Counted from the stretch's first letter, positions 1 through 8,867 are shown. The stretch: 64,000 bases of DNA from Winogradskyella vincentii (GCF_020166345.1 NZ_JAIUJS010000010.1:26501-90500); one strand, 5' to 3'. Translations and numbers: made by a program. The notes: generated from the letters alone by a model not told the origin.

Positions 1-1
1 A

Positions 2-964
2 ATACAAATACGATTTTACATTATTTTAATAGCAACTATGTTTTTAGCGTCCTGTAATGATGATAAAAGCATTGAAAATGAAATTTCTAAGATTGAAATT
101 GATTATACCATTGAACGTTTTGATAAAGCATTTTACAACGCCAAGTCTAAAGACTTACCAAACTTAAAACAGACGTTTCCATTCTTGTTTTCAAAACAAA
201 TACCAGATTCGATTTGGGAAAAGAGAATGAACGATACACTTCAAAAAAGTTTATTGTTAGAAGTTAATAAGAAGTTTCCAGATATAAAGGTTGTGAAAAA
301 CGAACTGACAGGACTCTTTCAACACTTAAAGTATTACGATAAAACCTTTAAGATACCGCGTGTTATTACTCTAACAAATGACGTAGCCTACAGAGATAAG
401 ACAATTGTAACTGATTCCATTACACTAATTGCTCTTGATAATTTTTTAGGTGCAGACCACGAATTTTACCAAAACATTCCAAGATACCTTGCAAGTAATA
501 TGGAGAGAGAGCAAATTGCCGTAGATATTGCAAATGGTTATGCAGAGAAATATGTTTATCAAACTAATAGAATGACGCTATTAGATGAAATGATTTATTA
601 TGGTAAACTACTATACTTTAAGGATATAGTGATTCCATTTAAATCAGATGCTGAGAAAATAGGATACACTGAAGAGCAGTTAAGTTGGGCAGAAGCTAAT
701 GAAGGCCCAATATGGAGCTATTTTGTAGAAAAAGAACTATTGTATAGTACTGATAGTAAGTTACCTGCACGTTTTATTATGGATGCGCCCTTTTCAAAAT
801 TCTATTTAGAATTAGATAGGGAATCACCTGGAAGATTAGGTCAGTATATTGGTTGGCAAATAGTTAGGGCATATGCTGATAAGACTGAATTGTCAGTATT
901 TGATATTATGCAAACTGAACCTGAAGAAATTTTTAGAAAATCAAGATTTAAACCAAAAAAATAA
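2..964 (+). CDS. gldB: Gliding motility lipoprotein GldB (5' end outside window)
   Basis: The frame is open from base 2, and the residues before the first visible Met (base 38) are hydrophobic and continue into the lipobox LASC (Cys at 53-55). The real start is therefore left of the window, and Met 38 lies inside the signal peptide. About 320 residues are visible. GldB is a lipoprotein required for gliding and type IX secretion-associated motility in Flavobacteriaceae; its biochemical role is not established. The stop TAA shares one base with the ATG of gldC (TAATG), the usual gldB-gldC arrangement. Identification rests on recognised family sequence and on the gldC neighbour. Confidence 0.9.
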   Translation: MQIRFYIILIATMFLASCNDDKSIENEISKIEIDYTIERFDKAFYNAKSKDLPNLKQTFPFLFSKQIPDSIWEKRMNDTLQKSLLLEVNKKFPDIKVVKNELTGLFQHLKYYDKTFKIPRVITLTNDVAYRDKTIVTDSITLIALDNFLGADHEFYQNIPRYLASNMEREQIAVDIANGYAEKYVYQTNRMTLLDEMIYYGKLLYFKDIVIPFKSDAEKIGYTEEQLSWAEANEGPIWSYFVEKELLYSTDSKLPARFIMDAPFSKFYLELDRESPGRLGQYIGWQIVRAYADKTELSVFDIMQTEPEEIFRKSRFKPKK

Positions 965-1302
965 TGGCAAATACCTTAAAAAGTAAAATTGAACTTAATG
1001 TAGAGCTAGATGAAAATCGTGTGCCAGAAAAACTGAATTGGTCGGCACAGGATGGTGGTATTGATAATGAAGAGGCAAAGGCAATTATGCTCTCGGTTTG
1101 GGATAGCAATGCGCAAGAGACTTTAAAAATAGACTTATGGACTAAGGACATGCCTGTTGATGAGATGAAATTATTTTTTCATCAGACCTTAGTTACAATG
1201 AGCGATACCTTTATGCGTGCTACACATGATGAAAAAATGACTGCAACCATGAAAGATTTTTGCGATTATTTCGCGGAAAAATTAGAGTTAAAAAAGAATT
1301 AA
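964..1302 (+). CDS. gldC: Gliding motility protein GldC
   Basis: This 112-residue protein has no signal peptide. It is small, acidic and probably soluble, with the recognisable GldC core (LNWSAQDGG near residue 25, then LWTKDMPVDEMK). In Flavobacterium gldC lies directly downstream of gldB and its loss reduces gliding; it may support GldB stability or function. The start overlaps the gldB stop in TAATG, so translation is probably coupled. The stop abuts the stop of the next gene on the other strand with no base between them. Confidence 0.92.
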   Translation: MANTLKSKIELNVELDENRVPEKLNWSAQDGGIDNEEAKAIMLSVWDSNAQETLKIDLWTKDMPVDEMKLFFHQTLVTMSDTFMRATHDEKMTATMKDFCDYFAEKLELKKN

Positions 1303-2097
1303 TTATTCTATCATTGAGTCCCTCTCAGTGTCGTAATATGGTATTGTATTGAAAGACTCAGCGCTTTCAGCATTAGCGTATTCGGGATTTATTCTTTTAA
1401 ATCTCATAAACTTGCTAGTATCATAAACTTCCCAAATAGTTAAGGCATTAAACTTCCCTAAACGTGTTTTCATGTCTAACTTATTTTGAGCAATCATCTT
1501 GTCAACAACTTTTTTATCACCTATGCGATTAATTGTTCTTCCGCTGTTACCATTTTGTATTTTACAAATTATCCAATAACCAGTAACTATAGGTGCTTTT
1601 TTAGGTTCAACTTCGATGATTTTACCATTTGCAACAGCTAAACCGTCAAATGATTCATAAGACTTAGATCCTGAGTTGCTAGACAAAGTCGTATTAGATT
1701 CTTTAGTTGTTTCTAAAACTTTTGCAGTTGTTGCATCATTAATAGTATTAGTATTTATTTTGGTAGATGCTAATATGGGTTCATGTCTTAAAAGTGTAAG
1801 TATAATTAATTTATCACTTAGCTTTACTTCAGTTGTAAATCTGCCTAAAGGAATATCTTTTAGCGGAATTGAAGCCTTGTTGTTTCTTATTGAAATTCGT
1901 TTTTCAAATTTGTTATTAAAAAATGAAACAGAGAATATGGTTCTCTCCCCTTCAAGAAGTAAGGTGTCACCAGATTTGTTCAATGAATGTTTTAATTCAT
2001 TAGCTCTGTAGTTTATGTTTTTTAATAACGTGGAGTTTTGACCATACATAAATGCAGTCAAAAGCAATAACAAAATTGTGTTCGTAGTTTTTTTCAT
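1303..2097 (-). CDS. Secreted protein of unknown function, paralogue A
   Basis: A 264-residue protein with a signal peptide (MKKTTNTILLLLLTAFMYGQ), then a beta-rich N-terminal half and a polar Ser/Thr/Asn-rich linker near residues 110-145. The C-terminal part contains LTIWEVYDTSKFM and ends near IPYYDTERDS. The gene at 4964-5884 has the same layout and near-identical motifs (LLKNVNFRAKELKH at the N-terminus, LTIWEVYDTSKFM at the C-terminus), so the two are paralogues. I do not recognise a named family. The N-terminal part, with LPLGRFTTEVKLSD-like phrases, could be an immunoglobulin-like or adhesion fold, but that is a guess. It converges on gldC with abutting stop codons. Confidence 0.7.
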   Translation of the reverse strand: MKKTTNTILLLLLTAFMYGQNSTLLKNINYRANELKHSLNKSGDTLLLEGERTIFSVSFFNNKFEKRISIRNNKASIPLKDIPLGRFTTEVKLSDKLIILTLLRHEPILASTKINTNTINDATTAKVLETTKESNTTLSSNSGSKSYESFDGLAVANGKIIEVEPKKAPIVTGYWIICKIQNGNSGRTINRIGDKKVVDKMIAQNKLDMKTRLGKFNALTIWEVYDTSKFMRFKRINPEYANAESAESFNTIPYYDTERDSMIE

Positions 2098-2293
2098 AAG
2101 TAGGTGTGTTGAGGGGGCAACCTAAAGCTAAAATATTTAGCCATAGTTGAAAATTATGAGATAAAACTATATACTACATTTGTAGTTGCATCAATATGTA
2201 GATAATATGCAAAATTTAAGGTTAATTTACATCAACAGCCGATATATGGTAAAAAATAGGGTATAAAAAATTAAGGTAAATTCAGTCTTTATA

Positions 2294-2748
2294 TTAAAAT
2301 TCTCCAGAAAATGTATCAGTTAAATAATTCTCAAAATTAGGTTTTTCGGTATTCTTTAAAACGTATTTGGTCCATGCAATCCGTTCGTGATTTATTACTT
2401 CTAATTCCCATATACATGGTGCTAAACATTGCCGGAAATTTTTTCGAAATGGCTTAGATTATCGTAATCACTTTTAAAAATTAAAGTATTGAGCATGTTT
2501 TTACCAACCCACCAATTAATTAATGAGAAAATACCTTCTGTACCTGCATGTAGAATTAAAAATCCAATGTTTTCATGGTCTGAATTAAAACCATTATTGG
2601 TTTTTAGCCATTCAGACAATTGTGATTTTACATGGTCGTAGAATTTAGAGTGATTAAATTCACTTTCTTTAGAAATGGTGTAGATTTTTATTTTCCAACC
2701 ATCAGTACTAATCAATTCTTTAAATTCTATGTTCCGTTTTTTGTACAT
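2294..2748 (-). pseudogene. Frameshifted conserved hypothetical gene
   Basis: From ATG at 2748 the reading frame encodes 108 residues and stops at 2422-2424. A second frame beginning at the A6 tract (2439-2444 on the plus strand) continues without a stop to 2294: after FEK it reads NFRQCLAPCIWELEVINHE and ends at TFSGEF. This tail looks like real protein (Trp and Cys-containing, helical) and makes a product of about 150 residues. The simplest reading is a one-base indel in the homopolymer. It may be a true mutation, a sequence error, or slippage on the A tract. The function is unknown. There is no signal peptide. Confidence 0.65.
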
Positions 2749-2793
2749 TTTATTTCTACTTAATCACCCGATTAATTAATCATTTTGAAGTTC

Positions 2794-4515
2794 TTAGTTT
2801 GAAGAATCATAAACTACTTTACCTCCAAAGATTGTCATTGAAATCTTTGTATCTAGGATGTCTCCTTCATCTACAGTCATTAAATCTTGATTGTAAATGG
2901 TAAAATCAGCCAATTTTCCAACTGAAATGGAACCTTTTATATCTTCTTCAAAAGCACCATAAGCGGCATCTAATGTATATGATTTCAAAGCTTGCTCTCG
3001 TGTCATTTTTTGTTCAGGTTCATAACCACCTTCTGGTAAACCTTTTAGGGTTTTTCTACTCACACTTGCGTAAAAACTTGCAATTGGATTCAAAGGTTCT
3101 ACAGGAACATCTGTGCCATTTACAATTGGAACACCACTTTGCAATAATGTTTGCCACATATAAGCGCCTTCTTTAATTCTTTTTTCACCAAGTCTATCGA
3201 TTGCCCATGGTCTATCTGAAGACATATGTACAGCTTGCATTGCTGGGATTACATGTAATTCTGCAAATCGAGGTATGTCTTCAGGGTGTAAATGTTGAGC
3301 GTGTTCAATTCTAAATCTATGGTCCTTTGAAGACTCGGGATATTTGTTAAGTGCTATTTCATAACGATCTAAAATCTCACGATTTGCTCTATCTCCAATA
3401 GCATGTGAGCAGACTTGAAAGCCATGTACCAAACCATTTAGAGCAGTTTTCTTTACAAATTCCATAGGCAAAGTTTCATGACCGAAGTGATCTGGTCTAT
3501 CTGAATATGGCTCTAATAACCATGCGCCTCTTGATCCTAATGCACCATCACAGTTGAGTTTCACAGATCTAATGGTAAAAAGATTATCTTGATCTATCAT
3601 AGTTCCTTTTTCAAACCATTCATTCAATAAATCTCCATCCCAACCTGTTAACATGGCATAAATGCGTGTTTCCATTTTACCTTCAGCCTTCATTTTATTG
3701 TAGAGCTCAATGGTTTCTCTTGGGATACCTGCATCATGAAAGCTGGTAATTCCGTTTTTATGACATGCTTCAACAGCTAAATCGAAGGCCTTAATATCAG
3801 ATTCTGGAGTTCTTTCAGGTATGTGCTGAGTAATCAAAGACTGAGCACGTTCATTAAATACGCCAGTTGGTTTGCCAGAAGCGTCAACTAATACTTCGCC
3901 TCCTTCAACCTCATATTCCTTAACACCATCAATTGATAAATTGATTAAACCTGCGATTTCCATTGCCTTTTCATTAGCAAAACCAGCATGACCACTGGCA
4001 TGCCTTAGATAAACTGGATTGTCTGGAGAAACTTCACTCAATAAATGATGAGTTTGAAATCCATGTACTGTTTCTGCAGGCATACTGTCCCATTTACTTT
4101 GATGCCAGCCTCTACCCGTAATCCACTCACCTGGTTTTGCCAATTTTACACGTTCCGCAACAGCATCTACAATAGCTTGGTAACTTGTTGTATTCATAAG
4201 GTCAAGGTTCAGTTCATTATAACCTAAGCCCATAAAATGACCATGACCTTCTATTAAACCAGGAGTCATTGTCTTACCTTCTAAATCTATAAGTTTTGTG
4301 TCTTTACCTTTAAATTCTTCGGCTTCCTCAAGACTACCAGTAAATATAATTTTATCGTCTTTTGTTGCAATTGCTTCAACAGTAACTAATGAATCAACTG
4401 TATATATGGTTCCTCCAAAAATTAGCATTGTAGCTTTTTGTGAATTATCTTTAGAACAAGACCAAGCAATTAAACAAATAATTAATAATGAAATAGAAAT
4501 TTTTCGTGTTGACAT
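2794..4515 (-). CDS. Amidohydrolase (YtcJ-like, amidohydrolase 3 family) lipoprotein
   Basis: A metal-dependent hydrolase of 573 residues. The start at 4515 is chosen because it begins a lipoprotein signal peptide (MSTRKISISLLIICLIAWSC); an upstream Met at 4602 would add 29 unlikely residues and overlap the next gene. Family motifs are visible: the metal-binding GHGHF after the N-terminal beta strand, ITSFHDAG, HAIGDRANREILD, RIEHAQHLHPED, NGTDVPVEPLNP and a C-terminal KLADFTIYNQD strand. YtcJ-like proteins hydrolyse amides or imides, but the substrate cannot be read from sequence. Lipid attachment places it in the envelope. It sits between two broken genes. Confidence 0.88.
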   Translation of the reverse strand: MSTRKISISLLIICLIAWSCSKDNSQKATMLIFGGTIYTVDSLVTVEAIATKDDKIIFTGSLEEAEEFKGKDTKLIDLEGKTMTPGLIEGHGHFMGLGYNELNLDLMNTTSYQAIVDAVAERVKLAKPGEWITGRGWHQSKWDSMPAETVHGFQTHHLLSEVSPDNPVYLRHASGHAGFANEKAMEIAGLINLSIDGVKEYEVEGGEVLVDASGKPTGVFNERAQSLITQHIPERTPESDIKAFDLAVEACHKNGITSFHDAGIPRETIELYNKMKAEGKMETRIYAMLTGWDGDLLNEWFEKGTMIDQDNLFTIRSVKLNCDGALGSRGAWLLEPYSDRPDHFGHETLPMEFVKKTALNGLVHGFQVCSHAIGDRANREILDRYEIALNKYPESSKDHRFRIEHAQHLHPEDIPRFAELHVIPAMQAVHMSSDRPWAIDRLGEKRIKEGAYMWQTLLQSGVPIVNGTDVPVEPLNPIASFYASVSRKTLKGLPEGGYEPEQKMTREQALKSYTLDAAYGAFEEDIKGSISVGKLADFTIYNQDLMTVDEGDILDTKISMTIFGGKVVYDSSN

Positions 4516-4585
4516 TTTTAGAATTTTTTGAGATCCTGAAGTTACGATTTTCGGAAATATAATTTGAAAATTAAATCCTTGTACT

Positions 4586-4932
4586 TTATCGATAATGTTC
4601 AAGATTAAATTTTAAGGCGAGTTCAATCCAATATTCTAAATCCTCATCCATATCAAAACCATCAGGTGTTATAAAAATGAACCCCTTCATTGGTCTGCCT
4701 GTGAAATCCATTGGCAGGCATTCTGGCTTTTCAATAACTTCAGAATAAGCAGACTCTCCTATTTTCAGCATTAGTAAGCTGTCTCCATATTTTTTATCAC
4801 ATGAGTCCCTCAACACATTTTATTGTTAACCATAAAAACCAATCCACCCATCATTTTTTTACTTAGAAATGGAACCCTTTTAGATTTAATAATATTATGC
4901 ATTCTTTCTCCTATATGTTCATCATATGCCAT
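4586..4932 (-). pseudogene. Broken TfoX N-terminal-domain (TfoX/Sxy-like) gene
   Basis: ATG at 4932 opens a frame reading MAYDEHIGERMHNIIKSK, then KKMMGGLVFMVNNKMC, and stops at TGA (4810-4812). The rest of the domain is in another frame to 4586: KKYGDSLLMLKIG, CLPMDFTGRPMKGF, DLEYWIELALKFN. Joined, these make a typical TfoX N-terminal domain of about 110 residues. Between the halves the first frame reads stop-GTHV, which fits the family better than the second frame there. That suggests two lesions (a nonsense codon and a one-base deletion near 4797), although one frameshift could also explain it. A restart giving a partial protein of about 76 residues cannot be excluded. Confidence 0.75.
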
Positions 4933-4963
4933 ATTATTGAATGATATAGTCTAAGTAAATAAA

Positions 4964-5884
4964 TTAGCGTGAGGTTTTTGATTTTCTCGTTTGGTAATAC
5001 GGAACAGGGTTAAAATATTGTGACGATTCTGAAGAAGAAGCATAATTTCTGTTGAGTAACTGTTCTTTCATAAATTTACTTGTGTCATAAACTTCCCATA
5101 TTGTCAATTTGTTATTTCTACCTCTGGCCGTTTTGATTTCGGCTTTGTTTTGTGAAATAAGATCAGCAATTAAATCGCCTGATACTATTTTTTTAGTTTT
5201 ATATGAACTATTACCTGTATTTATTTCTATTTCAATCCAATACTTTTTATTAGACCTTTCAGATGGTTTCTTTAATCTTGTATTTAGAAGTGCCGATGGG
5301 CTATAATTATATCCTCTAATGTTATTATCTGTCTGAGTAGTATTTATTTTAATATCAGTCTCTTCATTTTTAATATCTGCAAGTTGCTCTTCATTTTTAA
5401 AATTTAAATCTTCAGCTTCGGATTCATTTGGTTGTTGAGTTGATTCCGCAATTTTAATCGGTTCCGCATAGGAAGCCATGTCTTGAGGTATGTTGTCTGT
5501 TTCTATAGAAGTGATACTTATACTTTTTAAAGGAGCATCAGATAACATCATAGTTTCACCTACTGCTTCATGCCTTATTAATGTCATTATTATTCGCCTA
5601 TCGCTTAAGACTACTTCTGTAATATATTTCCCTTGTGGTAAATCATTTATGGCAACCTTAGTTTTATATCTATTAATAGACATTTTTTTTTCATAAAAGC
5701 TATTGTAAATCTCAACTTGATAAATAGTCTGTTTGCTTTCTAGAAGTAATGAATCTCCATCTTGATTTAAATCATGTTTTAATTCTTTTGCTCGGAAGTT
5801 TACGTTTTTAATAAGACTAGATTTTTGGCCATAAGAGACTAAAATGCTAAACAAAAAAAGAATCACTAAAAAGTTTTTAGACAT
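4964..5884 (-). CDS. Secreted protein of unknown function, paralogue B
   Basis: A 306-residue protein starting at ATG 5884 (a GTG lies one codon earlier). The signal peptide is MSKNFLVILFLFSILVSYGQ. The N-terminal domain contains LIKNVNFRAKELKHDLNQDG, then DLPQGKYITEVVLSDRRIIMTLIRHE. A polar linker (residues about 125-200) is longer than in the paralogue at 1303-2097. The C-terminal domain carries KLTIWEVYDTSKFM and ends near FNPVPYYQTRKSK. Two copies with strong conservation at both ends and a variable middle suggest two folded domains joined by a spacer. No enzyme motif is visible. Confidence 0.7.
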   Translation of the reverse strand: MSKNFLVILFLFSILVSYGQKSSLIKNVNFRAKELKHDLNQDGDSLLLESKQTIYQVEIYNSFYEKKMSINRYKTKVAINDLPQGKYITEVVLSDRRIIMTLIRHEAVGETMMLSDAPLKSISITSIETDNIPQDMASYAEPIKIAESTQQPNESEAEDLNFKNEEQLADIKNEETDIKINTTQTDNNIRGYNYSPSALLNTRLKKPSERSNKKYWIEIEINTGNSSYKTKKIVSGDLIADLISQNKAEIKTARGRNNKLTIWEVYDTSKFMKEQLLNRNYASSSESSQYFNPVPYYQTRKSKTSR

Positions 5885-6101
5885 CACAATTGATCTAATG
5901 GATTAAAACAAAGCTATTGTGAGACTTGAGGGATTTTTAGCCTGATTTGAATAAATATAGAATTTCATTACCACTAAAACAAAGCATCAGTGTTTTGTTA
6001 ATTGATTAATAGTTAAAGTGTGGAATAAATTAGTTGAAGTGTAAATCTAATTTGAATTAAAAAGTATCGGTTTTGATTCACTTTATTTTATAAATTAGCT
6101 T

Positions 6102-6722
6102 ATGCGAAAAATTCTATTTGGAGTTGTAATAACACTTATTGTTTTATTTACTTTTAAATATTGCGGTAATAAAAATGAGGATAAAATAACTCTGCAAGAG
6201 AATACTTCACTCCTTGAAAAGCAGATAAAAAATATAGGCAAACTCGTAGTGACTGAAGGTCATTTTAGCGAAGTATTTACCTATAAAAATTCTCAGACTT
6301 ATTTTGGTGATTTATTGGAGGCAAAAAAACAAGCAATTGTAATTGTAAATGCAGATGTTACAGTAAGCTATGATTTATCCCAGATTGAATACAGTATTGA
6401 TGCTGATAAAAAAACACTTGTTATAAAAAGTGTACCAAAGGAAGAATTAAATATTAATCCAGATCTCGAATATTATGATATTCAAGCTGATTTTTTAAAT
6501 CAGTTTGAAGCTAAGGATTATAATGAAATCAAGGAAATTGTCAAGAGCTCATTAATGAAAAAAATTGAGAATTCAGAATTAAAAACTAATGCTAAGAATA
6601 GATTGATAAGTGAGCTTTCTAAATTTTATATACTCACCAATTCAATGGGCTGGACTCTTCAATATAATGAGGAAACTATTAATTCAATCGAGGGACTTAA
6701 CAACTTGGGTATAAAACTTTAA
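6102..6722 (+). CDS. DUF4230 domain protein
   Basis: A 206-residue protein with one N-terminal hydrophobic segment (residues 3-20) followed by KYCGN, so it is membrane-anchored or a lipoprotein with a poor lipobox. The remainder matches the DUF4230 pattern: IGKLVVTEGHFSEVFTYK, a short helical hairpin, AIVIVNADVTVSYDLSQIEY, then a helical C-terminus. The function of DUF4230 is unknown; members are common in Bacteroidota and Firmicutes. The preceding 214 bases are AT-rich intergenic sequence in which I see no clear promoter. It converges with the rhodanese gene. Confidence 0.8.
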   Translation: MRKILFGVVITLIVLFTFKYCGNKNEDKITLQENTSLLEKQIKNIGKLVVTEGHFSEVFTYKNSQTYFGDLLEAKKQAIVIVNADVTVSYDLSQIEYSIDADKKTLVIKSVPKEELNINPDLEYYDIQADFLNQFEAKDYNEIKEIVKSSLMKKIENSELKTNAKNRLISELSKFYILTNSMGWTLQYNEETINSIEGLNNLGIKL

Positions 6723-6733
6723 TTTAAATAAGA

Positions 6734-7045
6734 TTAGCTAAAAATAGCATTCCTAACTTTTGAAATTCCTCCACCATTAATGGCATCAACGCCATTTTGC
6801 TTTAGGAATCGAGTTGCACTCGAAGATCTTGCGCCACTGGCACAATATACAACTACAGGTTTATTTGTTTTCTTAATTTCGTCTACACGATAGTTTAGTT
6901 CTTGTAGAGGTATATTTAAAGCCGTTTTAATATGGTTTGTATTAAACTCCCTTTCAGTTCTTACATCTAGATAAATTGCACCTTTAGCTATATATTCTGT
7001 AAGTTGACTTGTTGATTGTCCGAATAGTGTGCTTAAAATTCCCAT
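6734..7045 (-). CDS. Rhodanese-like domain protein
   Basis: A single rhodanese domain of 103 residues. The start at 7045 (MGILSTLFG) is preferred over a Met six codons upstream. The active-site loop is CASGAR with the catalytic Cys at residue 68, preceded by the strand KPVVVY, and YLDVRTEREFNTNHI forms the conserved N-terminal motif. Single-domain proteins of this kind accept or transfer sulfane sulfur. There is no signal peptide, so it is cytoplasmic. It lies divergent from the TetR gene, about 105 bases away. Confidence 0.88.
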   Translation of the reverse strand: MGILSTLFGQSTSQLTEYIAKGAIYLDVRTEREFNTNHIKTALNIPLQELNYRVDEIKKTNKPVVVYCASGARSSSATRFLKQNGVDAINGGGISKVRNAIFS

Positions 7046-7150
7046 GTTGTAATTTTTTGTCAAATATGAGAACTTCCAAGTGCTTTGAACGTAACTAATG
7101 TTACATGAGGGATTTATAAAAAATAATTTTCACTTAATTTCGCTAATGAA

Positions 7151-7726
7151 ATGAAGAATAAAATAGAATCTCGAAAAGAGGAAATCATAAGGGTAGCTGC
7201 TAAACTTTTTAAGGAAAAAGGATATAGTGCAGTTACGATGCGAGATATTGCAAAAACTATGGGTATTAAAGCAGCCAGTCTGTATAACCATATAAATTCC
7301 AAGCAAGATATTCTTAAGGCTATTATCATTTCTCTTGCTGAAAAATTCACGGCTGGTATGCTAGAAATTAAAGGTTCCGGCGAATCTTGTATCAATAAAT
7401 TAAAAGCCATTATTAAGCTTCATGTAACATTATCTAGTCAGAATATTTATGGAATGGCATCTCTAAACAACGATTGGATGCATTTAGAGGAACAAATGCC
7501 TTACTACATTAAGTTGCGATCAGAGTATGAGGATGATTTTAAGAATATTCTAGAGCATGGTATTGGTGAGGGTGAGCTAATAAATGTAAAACCAGATGTA
7601 ATGATGTTTTCCATTCTAACAACACTACGTTCACTCTATTTATGGATACCAAAAAAAGAGGATATTGATCTCAATGATCTAACAGAAAATCTAAGCCAGA
7701 TTTTACTAGATGGTATTAACAAATAG
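7151..7726 (+). CDS. TetR-family regulator, probable regulator of the paa operon
   Basis: A 191-residue TetR protein. The N-terminal helix-turn-helix spans residues about 10-55 (IIRVAAKLFKEKGYSAVTMR, DIAKTMGIKAASLYNHINSK) and is followed by a helical ligand domain. It is encoded immediately upstream of paaE in the same direction, and a perfect inverted repeat lies in the 67-base gap. PaaR-type TetR repressors of other phyla respond to phenylacetyl-CoA. The same role is inferred here from position and operator shape, not from ligand residues. Confidence 0.82.
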   Translation: MKNKIESRKEEIIRVAAKLFKEKGYSAVTMRDIAKTMGIKAASLYNHINSKQDILKAIIISLAEKFTAGMLEIKGSGESCINKLKAIIKLHVTLSSQNIYGMASLNNDWMHLEEQMPYYIKLRSEYEDDFKNILEHGIGEGELINVKPDVMMFSILTTLRSLYLWIPKKEDIDLNDLTENLSQILLDGINK

Positions 7727-7742
7727 TTTAGATATTATTTTT

Positions 7743-7750
7743 TAACTTTG
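7743..7750 (+). promoter_or_regulatory. Probable -7 element of the paa operon promoter
   Basis: TAACTTTG matches the Bacteroidota -7 consensus TAnnTTTG exactly. It lies 43 bases upstream of the paaE ATG. Transcription would start near 7756-7758, inside the left arm of the adjoining inverted repeat. No good -33 TTTG is seen at the usual spacing, which fits a regulated promoter. Confidence 0.55.
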
Positions 7751-7755
7751 TTCAC

Positions 7756-7775
7756 TAACTAACAGTTGTTAGTTA
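7756..7775. promoter_or_regulatory. Probable TetR operator of the paa operon
   Basis: This is a perfect inverted repeat: arms TAACTAACA and TGTTAGTTA separated by GT. The dyad spans the predicted start of transcription, so a bound dimer would block RNA polymerase. Its shape resembles PaaR-type operators (a 16-20 bp palindrome), with an AT-richer core. The adjacent TetR gene is the obvious candidate for binding. Confidence 0.7.
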
Positions 7776-7793
7776 AAATTTAGAACAAAGTTT

Positions 7794-8867
7794 ATGGCTC
7801 AGTTTTATAATTTAAAAATCAAGGATATTTATAAAGAAACAGATGATTGTTCTGTTCTTACAATTGATGTTCCAGATGCATTAAAAAATGAATTTTCTTT
7901 TCATCAAGGACAGCATCTTACCTTAAAAGCAGATATTAATGGAGAAGATGTGCGAAGGTCATACTCATTATGTTCCAGCCCTGTAGAGGATAAGTGGCAG
8001 GTTGCCGTCAAGCAAATACTTGGTGGTAAGTTTTCTACCTATGTAAATGAAAGTCTAGATGCTGGTCAAAATATTGAAGTGATGGCTCCAAGTGGTACAT
8101 TTGGAGTTGATATAGATGAAGTAGCTTCAAAAAACTACTTGTTCTTTGCTGCAGGTAGTGGGATTACACCAATTATATCAATGATTAAAACCCACTTAAA
8201 AAGAGAGCCAAATTCAACTTGTAAGCTATTTTATGTAAATAAAACAGCAAAATCCATTATCTTTAAAGAAGAGCTAGAACAGTTGAGAAACACTTATTTT
8301 GGACGATTAGAGATATACTATTTTCTGACCCAAGAAAAGCGCGATATAGAGCTATTTAATGGAAGGTTTGATGATGAAAAGATGGATGTGCTGACAAAGA
8401 TTTTTATTGATATACCAGATACTAGTGAGGTATTTCTTTGCGGACCAGAAAAAATGGTCAACTATGTGAGTAACTATTTAATTGAGGCAGGCTTACCAAA
8501 AGAACTGGTTCATTTTGAGTTATTTGTTACGGGTCTCACAGAAGAAGATATTAAGCGACAAGAACGCTTGGCAAAACAAAATGTTGAAGGTGTTGAGGTA
8601 ACTATAATTGATGGTGGCAAAGAGTTTTTGTTTACCATGACTAAAGATTATGATAATATATTGGATGCTGCACTAAATGCAGGTGCTGATTTACCATTTG
8701 CTTGTAAGGGCGGTGTTTGCAGTACATGCAAGTGTGAAGTTAAAGAAGGAGATGTGGAGATGAAAATAAACTATGCTTTAGAGGAAGATGAATTAAAACA
8801 AAACTTGGTGTTAAGTTGCCAAGCAGTTCCCACTACTGAAAAGGTTGTGGTAGATTTTGATGTTTAA
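7794..8867 (+). CDS. paaE: 1,2-phenylacetyl-CoA epoxidase, reductase subunit PaaE
   Basis: A 357-residue flavo-iron-sulfur reductase that passes electrons from NAD(P)H to the PaaA di-iron centre. The N-terminal FAD domain has RRSYSLCSSP; the nucleotide domain has FAAGSGITPIISM and FLCGPEKMV. The C-terminal plant-type 2Fe-2S domain has CKGGVCSTCKC and a fourth Cys in LSCQ. Length and order are those of PaaE. It is the first gene of the operon, ahead of paaA, whereas E. coli has the order A-B-C-D-E. Confidence 0.95.
   Translation: MAQFYNLKIKDIYKETDDCSVLTIDVPDALKNEFSFHQGQHLTLKADINGEDVRRSYSLCSSPVEDKWQVAVKQILGGKFSTYVNESLDAGQNIEVMAPSGTFGVDIDEVASKNYLFFAAGSGITPIISMIKTHLKREPNSTCKLFYVNKTAKSIIFKEELEQLRNTYFGRLEIYYFLTQEKRDIELFNGRFDDEKMDVLTKIFIDIPDTSEVFLCGPEKMVNYVSNYLIEAGLPKELVHFELFVTGLTEEDIKRQERLAKQNVEGVEVTIIDGGKEFLFTMTKDYDNILDAALNAGADLPFACKGGVCSTCKCEVKEGDVEMKINYALEEDELKQNLVLSCQAVPTTEKVVVDFDV

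Noticed and set aside
1676..2011. A 111-codon plus-strand frame over paralogue A
   Set aside because: The minus-strand protein has a signal peptide and a paralogue; the plus-strand frame has neither.
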